Part shown: positions 52,221 to 62,308 of the stretch, piece by piece
Position numbering within the stretch: the first letter of the stretch is position 1
Layout: every line of letters begins with the position of its first letter
NCBI GenBank assembly: GCA_963815965.1
Contig: CAWFIT010000001.1
Coordinates: 1-64,000 of the forward strand
Reading direction: 5' to 3'
Length of the DNA: 64,000 bases
DNA from: DASVFB01 sp963815965
GTDB taxonomy: Bacteria; Actinomycetota; Thermoleophilia; Gaiellales; Gaiellaceae
The notes under the pieces: model-generated
Seen by the model: the letters and a program-made list of their open reading frames with translations, nothing else
What the model was told of the DNA's origin: nothing
The model's database searches: none
Made by a program: the position numbers and the translations under genes

Positions 52221-54023
52221 ATGCACGACCCGAGCACGCATCGCCATGGACACGTTGCCGAACTGCCGCGCGAGACGGAGGGGTTGCCCGACGCGCACAA
52301 AACGGAGCTTGTCGAGCTCGCGGACGGCGACGAGTTCGCGCTCGAGATCATCCCCGTCAAGAAGCGAATCGGCGACGCGACTGTACGGATGCTGGCGTAC
52401 AACGGCTCCGTGCCGGGGCCGACGCTGAAGGTCGCACAGGACTCGACGATCACGGTGAAAGTGACCAACCGCGGCGACCTCGACGCGACGGTGCACTGGC
52501 ACGGGCTGCGCCTCGAGAACCGCTACGACGGCACGCACGACACGCAGGCCCCAATCCCGGTCGGCGAGACGTTCGCCTACCAGGTGCAGGTGCCCGATCC
52601 CGGCGCCTACTGGTACCACCCGCACATCCGCGAGGACTACGGCCAGGAGATGGGCCTGTACGGGAACATCCTCGTCACCCCGGCCGAGTCCGAATACTGG
52701 TCGCCTGCCAACCGCGAGTTGCTGCTCACGCTCGACGACATCCTGATCGAGGACGGGCAGATCGCCGCCTTCAGCGAGACTGAGACAACTCACGTCGCGA
52801 TGGGCCGCTTCGGCAACGTCATGCTCGTCGCGGGCGAGCCCGACCTCTCGCTGGCGGCCAGGCGCGGTGAGGTCGTCCGCTTCTACTTCACCAACACAGC
52901 CAATACGCGCGTCTTCAACGTGGCGCTGCCAGGCTCCCAGATGAAGCTGGTCGGCGCGGACAGCGGGCACTACGGGCATGAGGAACTTGTCGAAGAGGTG
53001 CTGCTCGCACCCTCGGAGCGTGTTGTCGTCGACGTGCTCTTTCCAGATGCCGGCGAGCTCGAGCTCGAGCACCGAACTCCCGAGCGGACCTACCGGCTCG
53101 CGGCGATCACAGTCGCCGACGAGCCACCCGAGCGCTCCCACGCCGACGATTTCGCGCGTCTGCGCATCAATCGCGACATGACCGAGCTACGCGAGCGCAT
53201 CGAGCCGTTCCTCGGGTCGCCGCCCGACAAGACGCTCTCGTTCGTCGCCGAGATGGACATGGCTGTGCCTGAGGGCGTTCCGGTCGTCTACGCCTGCCCG
53301 ATGCACCCCGAGGTGGTGAGCGATGAGCCCGGAAGCTGCCCGAAGTGCGGGATGAAGCTTCTCGCGCAAGCAGCAGAGGAGACGACGTATGTCTGCCCGA
53401 TGCATCCGGAGGTCACGAGCGACAAGGCTGACCGCTGCCCGAAGTGCGGGATGAAGCTTGTGCCGGCGAACCTAGTCGCGGCTGACAGCGGCCGCGAGCA
53501 CGAAGGCCATCACGGGCACGGACACGAGCATGCCCACGGGCATCACGAAGAGCACGGCCATCAACACGCCGGTCACCATCATCGCCACGACGAACCGAAG
53601 AACGCCCCCAGTGGAGCGCAGGGAATCGAGTGGGAAGACGACATGGTCGAGGTCAACCGGATGACGACTCCGGCGAACATGAGGTGGAAGCTCGTCGACC
53701 GAGACACCGGCGCCGAGAACGCGCAGATCGACTGGACGTTCCACGTCGGCGACCAGGTGAAGCTGCGGCTCTTGAACGAAATGGACTCAGACCACCCGAT
53801 GCCGCATCCGTTCCATGTGCACGGCGCGGGTCGGTTCGTGATCCTCGCGCGCGACGATGTCGCCGAACCGAACCTCGTGTGGAAGGACACCGTCCTCGTC
53901 CGCACCGGCGAGACAGTCGACATCCTGCTCGACGTCACCAACCCCGGTGTCTGGATGGCGCACTGCCACATTGCCGAACATCACGAAAGCGGGATGATGT
54001 TCAGCTTCAACGTCGTCGAATAG
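52221..54023 (+). CDS. multicopper oxidase with two inserted heavy-metal-binding domains and a His-rich linker
   Basis: The 600-residue protein has cupredoxin domains with copper ligands HWHG (92-95), YHPH (132-135), HPFHVHG (529-535) and HCHIAEHHESGM (581-592), a full type 1/2/3 set. Between domains 2 and 3 lie two heavy-metal-binding modules (357-380 and 390-413, each CPMHPEV...CPKCGMKL) and a linker at 427-456 with about 18 histidines. It probably oxidises Cu(I) or a phenolic/metal substrate and handles copper. No signal peptide is visible, which is unusual. There is no ribosome site before the ATG. Confidence 0.9.
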   Translation: MHDPSTHRHGHVAELPRETEGLPDAHKTELVELADGDEFALEIIPVKKRIGDATVRMLAYNGSVPGPTLKVAQDSTITVKVTNRGDLDATVHWHGLRLENRYDGTHDTQAPIPVGETFAYQVQVPDPGAYWYHPHIREDYGQEMGLYGNILVTPAESEYWSPANRELLLTLDDILIEDGQIAAFSETETTHVAMGRFGNVMLVAGEPDLSLAARRGEVVRFYFTNTANTRVFNVALPGSQMKLVGADSGHYGHEELVEEVLLAPSERVVVDVLFPDAGELELEHRTPERTYRLAAITVADEPPERSHADDFARLRINRDMTELRERIEPFLGSPPDKTLSFVAEMDMAVPEGVPVVYACPMHPEVVSDEPGSCPKCGMKLLAQAAEETTYVCPMHPEVTSDKADRCPKCGMKLVPANLVAADSGREHEGHHGHGHEHAHGHHEEHGHQHAGHHHRHDEPKNAPSGAQGIEWEDDMVEVNRMTTPANMRWKLVDRDTGAENAQIDWTFHVGDQVKLRLLNEMDSDHPMPHPFHVHGAGRFVILARDDVAEPNLVWKDTVLVRTGETVDILLDVTNPGVWMAHCHIAEHHESGMMFSFNVVE

Positions 54024-54063
54024 GCGTCAACCGAGTCAGGCCCTCGACGAGTTGCTGGGTCTG

Positions 54064-54504
54064 TTATTTCCGTCGCGCAACGACGCGAGCGGCCGGCGGA
54101 GCTGTTGCGCGACGCCAGACAAGCCAGACGCCGAAGCTCGCCAGTACCCAGGCAGCCGCAGCCGCCCCGAGCGTCCTGCCGACGGGAGCACCAACCGCCA
54201 ATGCGATACCGAAAGCGAGAACGAGGGCGAGATTCACCTTGAACCAAACGCGAACGAAGCGCAAGAACAAGCCCACCCGACGAACGCCGCGACGCACGTG
54301 ATGCGCAGCCGTATGAACGCCGACCGGTAAGTCCTCCCACACGGGCGGCAAACCGTCCGTCGCGTCGGCGAGATCCTCACGCGTGCGCGCCCGCAGCGCC
54401 AAACCGACCCTGTCCGCCAACTCGGCCTCGGAGAGTCGGCCGCTGACGAAGTGACGCCGAAGCGCCCGAACACCGAGTTCTCGCGTGCGATCGCCGACAA
54501 GCAT
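54064..54504 (-). CDS. DUF1707 membrane protein
   Basis: Residues 1-55 are a DUF1707/SHOCT-like domain: VGDRTRELGVRALRRHFVSG, then RLSEAELADRVGLALRARTR and the DL-x-x-ATDGLP end. A basic stretch (HHVRRGVRRVG) and one or two membrane helices (about 90-110, 112-130) follow, and the protein ends with a basic tail. ATG 54504 was chosen over GTG 54510 because the conserved domain begins directly after it. Such proteins are widespread in actinobacteria, of unknown function. It is convergent with the copper oxidase gene. Confidence 0.85.
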   Translation of the reverse strand: MLVGDRTRELGVRALRRHFVSGRLSEAELADRVGLALRARTREDLADATDGLPPVWEDLPVGVHTAAHHVRRGVRRVGLFLRFVRVWFKVNLALVLAFGIALAVGAPVGRTLGAAAAAWVLASFGVWLVWRRATAPPAARVVARRK

Positions 54505-54576
54505 TGTCACACAGATGGTAGACCTAAACCGCCTCGCGACGCTGCCGCTGTCTCGGGCTGGACGGGGACGGGCACG

Positions 54577-55755
<1,179 letters not shown>

Positions 55756-55811
55756 CGGAGCGGGCTGGAGATTACTAACATCCCGCCGCCAACCCAGTCC
55801 AGGGGGAGCTC

Positions 55812-56789
55812 GTGGTAGCTGCAGCGGAGCGACGCTTGATGAAGCGCGGAGCCGACGTCTTCGAGAGTCGGCGCGTCCTTGCCGCCTCGCTGATCGCGCC
55901 CGCGGTGATCTTCATCCTCCTGCTCGTCGGCACGCCGTTCGTGCTCGCGATCTATCTCAGCTTCACGGACGCAACCGCCGGCTCGCTCAGCGGAAGCTGG
56001 GTCGGCCTCGCCAACTTCAGCGCGCAGTGGCACGACCCGATCTTCCGCCACGCGCTTCGCAACACGGCGATCATGACGCTGCTCTCCCAGGCGATCGTCG
56101 TGGTCTGCGCGGCGATTCTCGCGAACTACCTCGCGAAGCCGTTCAAGGGCCGTTGGTTTCTCCGCTTCCTGATCCTGCTGCCGTGGGCCGCGCCGGTCGC
56201 GCTCGGGGCGATCACGTGGCTCTGGATCTTCGACGGTCTCTACAGCGTGATCAACTGGGTGCTCGTACACGCCGGACTGATCGGTCCGGCCTGCGGGCTG
56301 TTGCACCAGTGGCCGTTCCGTGTCGGCGAGTGCACCTCGCTCAACACACCGCAGTGGCTGGGCCAGGAGAACCTCGGCATGGCGTCGATCATCACGGTGC
56401 AGGCCTGGCGCGTGCTGCCGTTTGCCGTCGTCATCTTCCTCGCGGGGCATGCGTCGATCCCGAAAGAGGTCGACGACGCCGCGAAAGTGGACGGCGCGAC
56501 AGGGATCAAGAAGCTCGTCTACGTGACGCTGCCGCTGCAGTTGCCGATCGCGCTCGTCGCCGTGCTCTTCGGACTGATCTTCACCGCGACCGACATGGCG
56601 GTCGTCTACATCCTCACGAACGGCGGGCCGTTCAACTCGACGCAGGTGATCACGACGTGGGCGTTCCAGACCGGCATCCAGGGCGGCTCGCTCGGCGAAG
56701 GTGCCGCGATTTCGCTCTTCCTCCTGCCGGTGCTCGCGGTTGTGGCGATTGCGATGCTCATCTTCGCCAGACGAGCCGAGGTCGCGTGA
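55812..56789 (+). CDS. sugar ABC transporter permease (MalF/UgpA type)
   Basis: From GTG 55812 (GGGAG upstream) the protein has 325 residues and six helices. The EAA loop before the last helices is AGHASIPKEVDDAAKVDGAT, the contact site for the ATPase. An extra stretch between helices 3 and 4 (about 155-180, GPACGLLHQWPFRVGECTSL) carries two cysteines and lengthens the outer loop. Its stop overlaps the next ATG by one base. Confidence 0.93.
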   Translation: MVAAAERRLMKRGADVFESRRVLAASLIAPAVIFILLLVGTPFVLAIYLSFTDATAGSLSGSWVGLANFSAQWHDPIFRHALRNTAIMTLLSQAIVVVCAAILANYLAKPFKGRWFLRFLILLPWAAPVALGAITWLWIFDGLYSVINWVLVHAGLIGPACGLLHQWPFRVGECTSLNTPQWLGQENLGMASIITVQAWRVLPFAVVIFLAGHASIPKEVDDAAKVDGATGIKKLVYVTLPLQLPIALVAVLFGLIFTATDMAVVYILTNGGPFNSTQVITTWAFQTGIQGGSLGEGAAISLFLLPVLAVVAIAMLIFARRAEVA

Positions 56790-57622
56790 TGACACTCCGC
56801 CTCCGCGAGAAGGTCACGACCTACGTCGTCGTGGGGGCGTTCGCGATCGCGCTCGCGTTCCCGTTCTACTGGATGCTGATGACGGCGCTGAAGCCACTGA
56901 GCGACCTCCTCAACGTGCAGAACCTGCCGTTCTGGTTCCACCCTGGTCCGACCTGGGCCAACTTCCAGAACCTCTTCGACACGAACTATCCCCGCTGGCT
57001 CGTGAACACCGCTGTCGTCGGCACGGCCGTGGTCGCGATCACGCTCGTGCTCGCGCTGCCGGCCGGTTATGCACTCGCGCGGCTAACGGGGAAGGTGGGC
57101 GGCACGCTCGGCATCGCGATCTTCCTGACCTACCTCGTGCCGCCGACGCTGCTCTTCCTGCCGCTCTCGCGCGTGATCTCCGAGCTCGGGCTGCAGGACT
57201 CTCTCTGGTCGTTGATCGTCGTCTACCCGTCGTTCACGATCCCCTTCGCGACGTGGCTGATGATGGGCTTCTTCAAGACGATTCCAAGAGAGCTCGAGGA
57301 CGCCGCGATGATCGACGGCTGCTCGCGCTTCGGCGCCTTGCGCCACGTCGTGCTGCCGATCTCTGTCCCCGGGATCCTAACCGTTGTCATCTTCACGTTC
57401 TCGCTCTGCGTGAACGAGTTCATCTACGCGGTCACGTTCATCACGAGCTCCGACCAGCGGACGATCTCGGCCGGGGTGCCGAGCGACCTGATCCGCGGCG
57501 ATCTCGTCCAGTGGGGAGCGATCGCCGGCGCCGTGCTCATCGCGAGCGTCCCGCTGGCGCTGCTCTACAACCTGTTTCTCGACCGGTTCATCGCCGGCTT
57601 CACCGGCGGAGCATTTCGATGA
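56789..57622 (+). CDS. sugar ABC transporter permease (MalG/UgpE type)
   Basis: The 277-residue protein has six helices. It begins VTTYVVVGAFAIALAFPFYW, and its EAA loop reads FKTIPRELEDAAMIDGCSRF. It pairs with the preceding permease. The ATG overlaps the previous stop (TGATG), and the binding-protein gene follows 12 bp later, so translation of the three is coupled. Confidence 0.94.
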   Translation: MTLRLREKVTTYVVVGAFAIALAFPFYWMLMTALKPLSDLLNVQNLPFWFHPGPTWANFQNLFDTNYPRWLVNTAVVGTAVVAITLVLALPAGYALARLTGKVGGTLGIAIFLTYLVPPTLLFLPLSRVISELGLQDSLWSLIVVYPSFTIPFATWLMMGFFKTIPRELEDAAMIDGCSRFGALRHVVLPISVPGILTVVIFTFSLCVNEFIYAVTFITSSDQRTISAGVPSDLIRGDLVQWGAIAGAVLIASVPLALLYNLFLDRFIAGFTGGAFR

Positions 57623-57634
57623 AAGGAGGCGTAC

Positions 57635-59029
57635 GTGTCTGACGACCACGAGCCGAGCGAGCGGAGCGAGACTCCGGTCTCTCGGCGGGAGCTTCTCAGG
57701 CGCGCCGGAGTCGGCGCCGCGGCAATCGGCGTAGCCGGATCAGGAGCGTCGAAGGCCTTCGCGTTCGCGGGGCCGCACAAGCACACAGGCCGCTTGTTGA
57801 GCGGGGATCTCAAGATCCTGCAGTGGGTCCACTTCGTCCCCGCCTACGACCAATGGTTCGACAACACGTGGATCAAGCAGTGGGGGCAGAAGAACGACGT
57901 CAACGTCACCGTCGACCACATCGTCAATACGCAGCTGGACGCGCGCGCGGCCTCCGAGGTCGCCGCGCAAAGCGGTCACGACCTCTTCCAGTTCCTCGCG
58001 CCGCCGGCGATCTATGAGGACCAAGTCATCAACCACAAGGAAATCGTCGCCGAGATCGAGAAGAAGGTCGGGAAGTACGGCGAGCTCGGCAAGCGGTCCA
58101 CCTACAACCCGACGACGAAGAAGTACTTCGGCGTCTCGGACTGCTACGTCCCCGACCCCGTCGTTTGGCGGCACGACCTGTGGAACGGCGTCGGCGAGGC
58201 GCCGACGACGTGGGAGCACGTGCGCAAAGCTGCTCCGAAGCTGAAGGCGGCGGGCCATCCGATCGGCATCGGGATGTCGAACGAGCTCGACTCGAACATG
58301 GCGAACATCGCATTTCTGATGTGCTTCGGCTCGTTCATCCAGAACGAGGAGAACCGTCTCACGATCAAGTCGAAGCAAACGGTCGAGGCGCTGAAGTTCA
58401 TGGCTTCGATCTACAAGTCCGGCGAGACCGACGAGATCTTCGGCTGGAACCCGTCGTCGAACAACAACTTCCTGTACTCGGGGAAGGGCTCGATGATCCT
58501 CAATGCGATCTCGGCGACGCGCACGCCCGAGGACATGGGCATGTCGTTCTCCGACAACCTCTGGATCTGGCCAATCCCGTCGGGACCGCACGGCCGACTC
58601 GGTCTCGAGCACGTCATGGGTGTCTACGTCATCTGGAAGTTCGCGAAGAACAAGGCCGCCGCCTCGAAGTTCCTCGTCGACCTGTGCACGAACTACAAAG
58701 AGGCGACGACGGCCAGCAAGCTCTACAACTTCCCCAGCTTCCCCGGTGCGATGTCGTTCGACAAGATCTATGCGGCCGCAAAAGCCGACTCGCACAAGCC
58801 GCGCGGCAAGTACACGGTCCTCACGACGATCGCGAAGAAGTACACGCACAACGTCGGCTACCCAGGCACGTCGAACGCGGCGATCAACGAGATCTTCACG
58901 ACTTATCTGATCCCGCAGATGTTCGCCCAGGTGGCGCAGGGAAAGATGAGCGCGCAGGACGCTGTCAACGCCGCGAACAAGCAGATGACCGGCATCTACC
59001 GCAAATGGAAGAGGAGGAAGAAGCTCTAG
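57635..59029 (+). CDS. sugar ABC transporter solute-binding protein (family 1), Tat signal
   Basis: From GTG 57635 with AAAGGAGG upstream, the 464-residue protein starts with a twin-arginine signal (VSRRELLRRAGVGAAAIGVA), so it is exported folded by the Tat system; there is no lipobox. The mature part is a family 1 extracellular binding protein: LKILQWVHFVPAYDQWFDNT, then HDLFQFLAPPAIYED, PDPVVWRHDLWNGVGEAPTT and LEHVMGVYVIWKFAKNKAAA. Ligands of related proteins are sugars or glycerol-phosphodiesters. In this operon the binding protein is last rather than first. Confidence 0.92.
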   Translation: MSDDHEPSERSETPVSRRELLRRAGVGAAAIGVAGSGASKAFAFAGPHKHTGRLLSGDLKILQWVHFVPAYDQWFDNTWIKQWGQKNDVNVTVDHIVNTQLDARAASEVAAQSGHDLFQFLAPPAIYEDQVINHKEIVAEIEKKVGKYGELGKRSTYNPTTKKYFGVSDCYVPDPVVWRHDLWNGVGEAPTTWEHVRKAAPKLKAAGHPIGIGMSNELDSNMANIAFLMCFGSFIQNEENRLTIKSKQTVEALKFMASIYKSGETDEIFGWNPSSNNNFLYSGKGSMILNAISATRTPEDMGMSFSDNLWIWPIPSGPHGRLGLEHVMGVYVIWKFAKNKAAASKFLVDLCTNYKEATTASKLYNFPSFPGAMSFDKIYAAAKADSHKPRGKYTVLTTIAKKYTHNVGYPGTSNAAINEIFTTYLIPQMFAQVAQGKMSAQDAVNAANKQMTGIYRKWKRRKKL

Positions 59030-59052
59030 TTAGTTGCGACTGCTTTCCGGCG

Positions 59053-59445
59053 TTACTCGCCGGGCAATGTGACAGCGGCTCTGCACACCGCGCCACGCGG
59101 GCCCCACGCCTGCGCGCTAACCGTGTCGGCGCCGCGAAAGTCGGGCACCGTCCGCCTCACCTCGAACGATCCACCGCTACGCGTCGTCCTCACCGTGCCC
59201 TTCCAGGCGACCCGGCGCTCGTGCACCAGCGCGACGCGCCACGCGACACCGCGTCGGCCGTAGTCGACCTCGAAGCGGACCTCGATGCCGTCGTCGCCCG
59301 CCTTTGCCCTCAGCTTGGCGGTTACACCGTTCCCGCACGCACGAACGACGCGCACCTCGTCGCCGCCGTCCTTCGCGACGGCCGCAGCCGGACTCACGGC
59401 GACGAGCACCACGCCGACGACGAGGAAACGGGCCAAGCGGATCAT
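59053..59445 (-). CDS. small secreted protein, paralogue of 61588-61974
   Basis: From ATG 59445 the protein has 130 residues with a signal peptide (MIRLARFLVVGVVLVAVSPA, cleaved near AVA-KDG). Another ATG at 59508 overlaps the regulator stop as ATGA; it would bury the signal peptide but may matter for coupling. The mature domain has VRACGNGVTAKLRAKAGDDG, then FEVDYGRRGVAWRVALVHER, GGSFEVRRTVPDF and a second Cys in GAVCRAAV, so one disulfide is likely. It is about 40% similar by eye to the gene on the other side of the two-component system. Confidence 0.75.
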   Translation of the reverse strand: MIRLARFLVVGVVLVAVSPAAAVAKDGGDEVRVVRACGNGVTAKLRAKAGDDGIEVRFEVDYGRRGVAWRVALVHERRVAWKGTVRTTRSGGSFEVRRTVPDFRGADTVSAQAWGPRGAVCRAAVTLPGE

Positions 59446-59504
59446 CCGCTCGGAAGTGTGCGCGGCCGACAATGCGCGCCGCAACGGGACTTTGGTCGCA
59501 GCGG

Positions 59505-60140
59505 TCATTCCGCGAGCCGGCCCCGCAGGCCTTGCCGCTCTGCCCAGAGGATCGCCTGGACACGGTCGGTGACGCCGATCTCGCGGAAGATGCTTGTCAG
59601 GTGCGACTTCACCGTCTTCTCGCTGATCCCGAGCCTCCGTGCGATCAACTTGTTCGGCATCCCGTCGAGCAGCAGGCCGAACACCTCGCGCTCGCGCGGC
59701 GAGACTCCCGCGAGCGGATCGGGCGCGGACTTCGCCTCGAGCAGTGAGCGCGCCGCACGCGGATCGAGCGGCGAGCCGCCCTCGGCCGCGCTGCGGATGC
59801 CGCGTACGACGTCGTCGGCGGACGCGTCCTTCAGCAGGTAGCCGACGGCGCCCGCGTCGAGTGCTCCCATGATGCGGCGGCGGTCCGAGAACGACGTGAG
59901 GACGAGCACGGCCGTCGTCGGCGCGTGCGCGAGAATCTCGCGCGTCGCCTCGATCCCGTCCTTGACCGGCATTTCGAGGTCCATGAGCACGACGTCGGGC
60001 GAGGTCGATCGGCAAACCTCGACCGCCTCTCCACCGTCGGCGGCCGTCGCGACTACCTCCATGTCCGGCTGCGCTGCGATCACGCCGGCGAGCCCGTCGC
60101 GGACGACGCCGTGATCGTCGACCACCGCGACGGTGATCAC
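59505..60140 (-). CDS. NarL/FixJ-family response regulator
   Basis: The 211-residue protein has a receiver domain (1-120) with acidic pair VVDDH, phospho-acceptor Asp54 (VVLMDLEMP), Thr in VLTSF and Lys in LLKDASADD. A LuxR-type HTH (about 145-205) follows: VSPREREVFGLLLDGMPNKL, IARRLGISEKTVKSHLTSIF. It binds DNA when phosphorylated by the adjacent kinase, whose gene overlaps its start by 4 bp (ATGA). In contrast to the system at 3.6-5.2 kb, this one is intact. Confidence 0.95.
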   Translation of the reverse strand: MITVAVVDDHGVVRDGLAGVIAAQPDMEVVATAADGGEAVEVCRSTSPDVVLMDLEMPVKDGIEATREILAHAPTTAVLVLTSFSDRRRIMGALDAGAVGYLLKDASADDVVRGIRSAAEGGSPLDPRAARSLLEAKSAPDPLAGVSPREREVFGLLLDGMPNKLIARRLGISEKTVKSHLTSIFREIGVTDRVQAILWAERQGLRGRLAE

Positions 60141-61471
60141 GCGGTGGGCACCTCGAGCTCGACTCGCGTGCCCGAGCCTTCGCTCGAGCGGACGTCGAGG
60201 CTCCCGCCCGATTCGCGCACGAGCTCCTCGACGAGGGACAGACCGAGGTGCCCCTCAGCGAGGCGCTGCTCCCGAATCGCGGGGTCGAAGCCGCGCCCGT
60301 CATCCGCGACGATCAGCCGCGCAACAGAGTCGTCGACCGTCAACTCGACCTGCACCGAGTCCGCGTCCGCATACGCGATGACGTTTCGCACGGCTTCCTG
60401 TGCGACGCGGTAGACGAGTGCCTCACGCTCCCCGTCCAGGCGCTCGACGCCCTCGATCGCGACCGACACCGTTGCGCCGCCGGCCTGGAGTGGACTCACG
60501 AGGTCCGCAATCGCCGCCTCGAGGCCCGCAGCTGCGAGATGCGGGGGATGAAGCTCGACCAGAAGTGCGCGCAGGTTGCGCACGGTACGGCGAAGGCGCT
60601 CGATCGTCGCGCGCAGCGCGCCCGCCTCCCCCTTTGCGCCTCGCGCGTCCGCAGCATCGGCCAGTGGTGCGAGCGAGAAGGCGAGGCCGGCGATGTCCTG
60701 CACAGGTCCGTCGTGAAGATACGACGCAACCCGACTGCGCTCTCGCGCCGAAGCCGCGATCGCGTTCGCGAGCAACGCTTCGCGCTCCTCGTGAGCGCGC
60801 TGAAGGCGGCGAATGAGCGATGCGAGAAGAGGCGCCTGGATGAGCACGATCAAGGCGACCGCACCGAGAATCGGAGGAGCGAGCGCCGACAGCAGCTGCC
60901 GGGCGCTCGCGGTGACCGAACCGACGCGCTGATAGATCTCGAACAGCAGCGGCGTTCCCGACGGATCCCGGATCCGCGTGTACGCCTCGATCAGGTCGCC
61001 CTGGCTTCTGTCGAGTGCGTTTTCCGGTCGGCTGAGGTCGCTCACGTCCACTTTGGCGCCGCCGTCACGCAGGAGGCGGAGCTGTTCCGGGTCGAGCTCG
61101 TAACGGCCGCCGATCTGAGCCGGATTGTCGGAGTAGAGGACGCGACCGTCGGCCGACCAGATCTTGACCCGCACGATCGAGTTGCTCAGGACACGCGACA
61201 CGACGACGTCGTCGACCGACTGCAACGCCGCCGGCTTGCCCGCGACGAGACCGTCGCCGACCGTCGACTCGACGAGCTGACCCGCTTCCTGGACCCTGGT
61301 GCGCGTCTCGCGCTTTGCCTGGTCGATCGCGACGGAGCGAAGCGCGAAGAAGCCGCCGACGAAGGCGATCGCGATCGCCGCCGCGCTGCCGAGAGCAAAA
61401 CGCAGCAGCACCGAGCGGGTGGTCGGCGGTCGCGTACGGACACGGCCTCCTTTCACGGTAGGCAACTTCAT
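60137..61471 (-). CDS. sensor histidine kinase (extracytoplasmic sensor, HisKA_3)
   Basis: The 444-residue protein has a first membrane helix (about 20-45), an extracytoplasmic sensor domain (50-195) with dCache-like YSDNPAQIGGRYELDPEQL, a second helix (about 195-217), then the HisKA_3 domain with phospho-acceptor His253 (SYLHDGPVQDIAGLAF) and an HATPase domain with N box (QEAVRNVIAYA) and G boxes (DDGRGFDP, GHLGLSL). It phosphorylates the NarL-type regulator. A secreted paralogue pair brackets the system and could be its signal or output. Confidence 0.95.
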   Translation of the reverse strand: MKLPTVKGGRVRTRPPTTRSVLLRFALGSAAAIAIAFVGGFFALRSVAIDQAKRETRTRVQEAGQLVESTVGDGLVAGKPAALQSVDDVVVSRVLSNSIVRVKIWSADGRVLYSDNPAQIGGRYELDPEQLRLLRDGGAKVDVSDLSRPENALDRSQGDLIEAYTRIRDPSGTPLLFEIYQRVGSVTASARQLLSALAPPILGAVALIVLIQAPLLASLIRRLQRAHEEREALLANAIAASARERSRVASYLHDGPVQDIAGLAFSLAPLADAADARGAKGEAGALRATIERLRRTVRNLRALLVELHPPHLAAAGLEAAIADLVSPLQAGGATVSVAIEGVERLDGEREALVYRVAQEAVRNVIAYADADSVQVELTVDDSVARLIVADDGRGFDPAIREQRLAEGHLGLSLVEELVRESGGSLDVRSSEGSGTRVELEVPTA

Positions 61472-61587
61472 CTCGCTCCATCATCGCCTCTACCGAAGGC
61501 TTCCAACGCCGACCGGGACCAATGTCGCATTGCCGTCCCGACCAGTTGATTGCGAGCCTGGCTCCGACCCCGATGAGAGGAGCCACA

Positions 61588-61974
61588 ATGTTCAACTTCC
61601 GCAGCACCACGCTCGTTCTCGCTCTGTCGGCCTGCGTCGCGGCCCTCGCCCTCGCTCCCATTGCGTCCGCAAAGGGCGGAGACGGCGTGCGGGTTCGCGG
61701 CGTGTGCACGAACGGCTCGACGGCGAAGCTCAAGCTGAGCCGCGAGGACAACGGCACCCAAGTCGAGTTCGAAGTCGACCAGAATCGCAGCGGCGTCCGG
61801 TGGAAGGTCACGCTTCGTCGGAACGGATCGCTCGTCGCCTCGACGCGCGCGATCACTCGCGCTCCCAGCGGCTCGTTCGAGGTCCGTCGGATGATCGGCG
61901 GCACGCACGGAACCGTCGTTGCGGTGGCAACGCGCGCGTCCGGCGAGCGCTGCACGGCTCGCGCCGCCATCTAG
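61588..61974 (+). CDS. small secreted protein, paralogue of 59053-59445
   Basis: ATG 61588 has GAGAGGAG eight bases upstream. The 128-residue protein has a signal peptide (TLVLALSACVAALALAPIAS, cleaved near SAKGG). The mature domain reads VRVRGVCTNGSTAKLKLSRE, then EFEVDQNRSGVRWKVTLRRN, SGSFEVRRMIGG and a Cys in GERCTARA. The same order of motifs and the same Cys pair occur in the gene beyond the regulator. It is divergent from the kinase gene by 116 bp and ends in a strong terminator hairpin. Confidence 0.8.
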   Translation: MFNFRSTTLVLALSACVAALALAPIASAKGGDGVRVRGVCTNGSTAKLKLSREDNGTQVEFEVDQNRSGVRWKVTLRRNGSLVASTRAITRAPSGSFEVRRMIGGTHGTVVAVATRASGERCTARAAI

Positions 61975-62001
61975 CTCCCCCGCCCATCCCCTCCCCCGCA
62001 G

Positions 62002-62023
62002 ACGGCCGGCGAAAGCCGGCCGT
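62002..62023 (+). terminator. intrinsic terminator hairpin
   Basis: ACGGCCGGC and GCCGGCCGT form a perfect 9-bp stem closed by a GAAA tetraloop, 27 bases after the stop of the secreted protein, followed by CGCCCCTTTT. Confidence 0.88.
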
Positions 62024-62029
62024 CGCCCC

Positions 62030-62134
62030 TTTTGGATCATCCCGGCCGTCGCGCACTTCACGCCGCGCGGGTTCTTCGAAATCACCGACGCCAGCGACCA
62101 CGAACCGGTCATGGTCGACTTCTCGCGAGCCTAG
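62030..62134 (+). pseudogene. possible C-terminal remnant of an endonuclease/phosphatase-type protein
   Basis: Directly after the terminator a frame reads AVAHFTPRGFFEITDASDHE PVMVDFSRA and a stop. A Ser-Asp-His near the C terminus followed by a PVxVDF strand is typical of the exonuclease/endonuclease/phosphatase fold. There is no start codon with a ribosome site and nothing upstream in frame fits. The call rests on about 30 residues. Confidence 0.25.
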
Positions 62135-62263
62135 AGGTTCAACAAAACGACGGCTCGTCGACAGGGTGCGACGGGCGGTGCGATGCAAGGGACGCCGGGA
62201 GCCCCGATAGCAGCGCTATCGGGGCGACTGAGGACGCGGCATCGCGCCGCCCAGCGCCCTGCC

Positions 62264-62308
62264 TCAAGCTCCTGCAGGCCGAGGAGTCATTCCGCTAGGC
62301 GTTCTAAG
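62264..62308 (-). repeat. 3'-end hairpin repeat, copy 1 (behind the SRPBCC gene)
   Basis: Resembles 62817-62860 in the same orientation, with about 80% identity by eye. It covers the stop codon of the SRPBCC gene and a hairpin CTCCT-cggcctgc-AGGAG downstream of it, and may act as a terminator. Confidence 0.55.
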
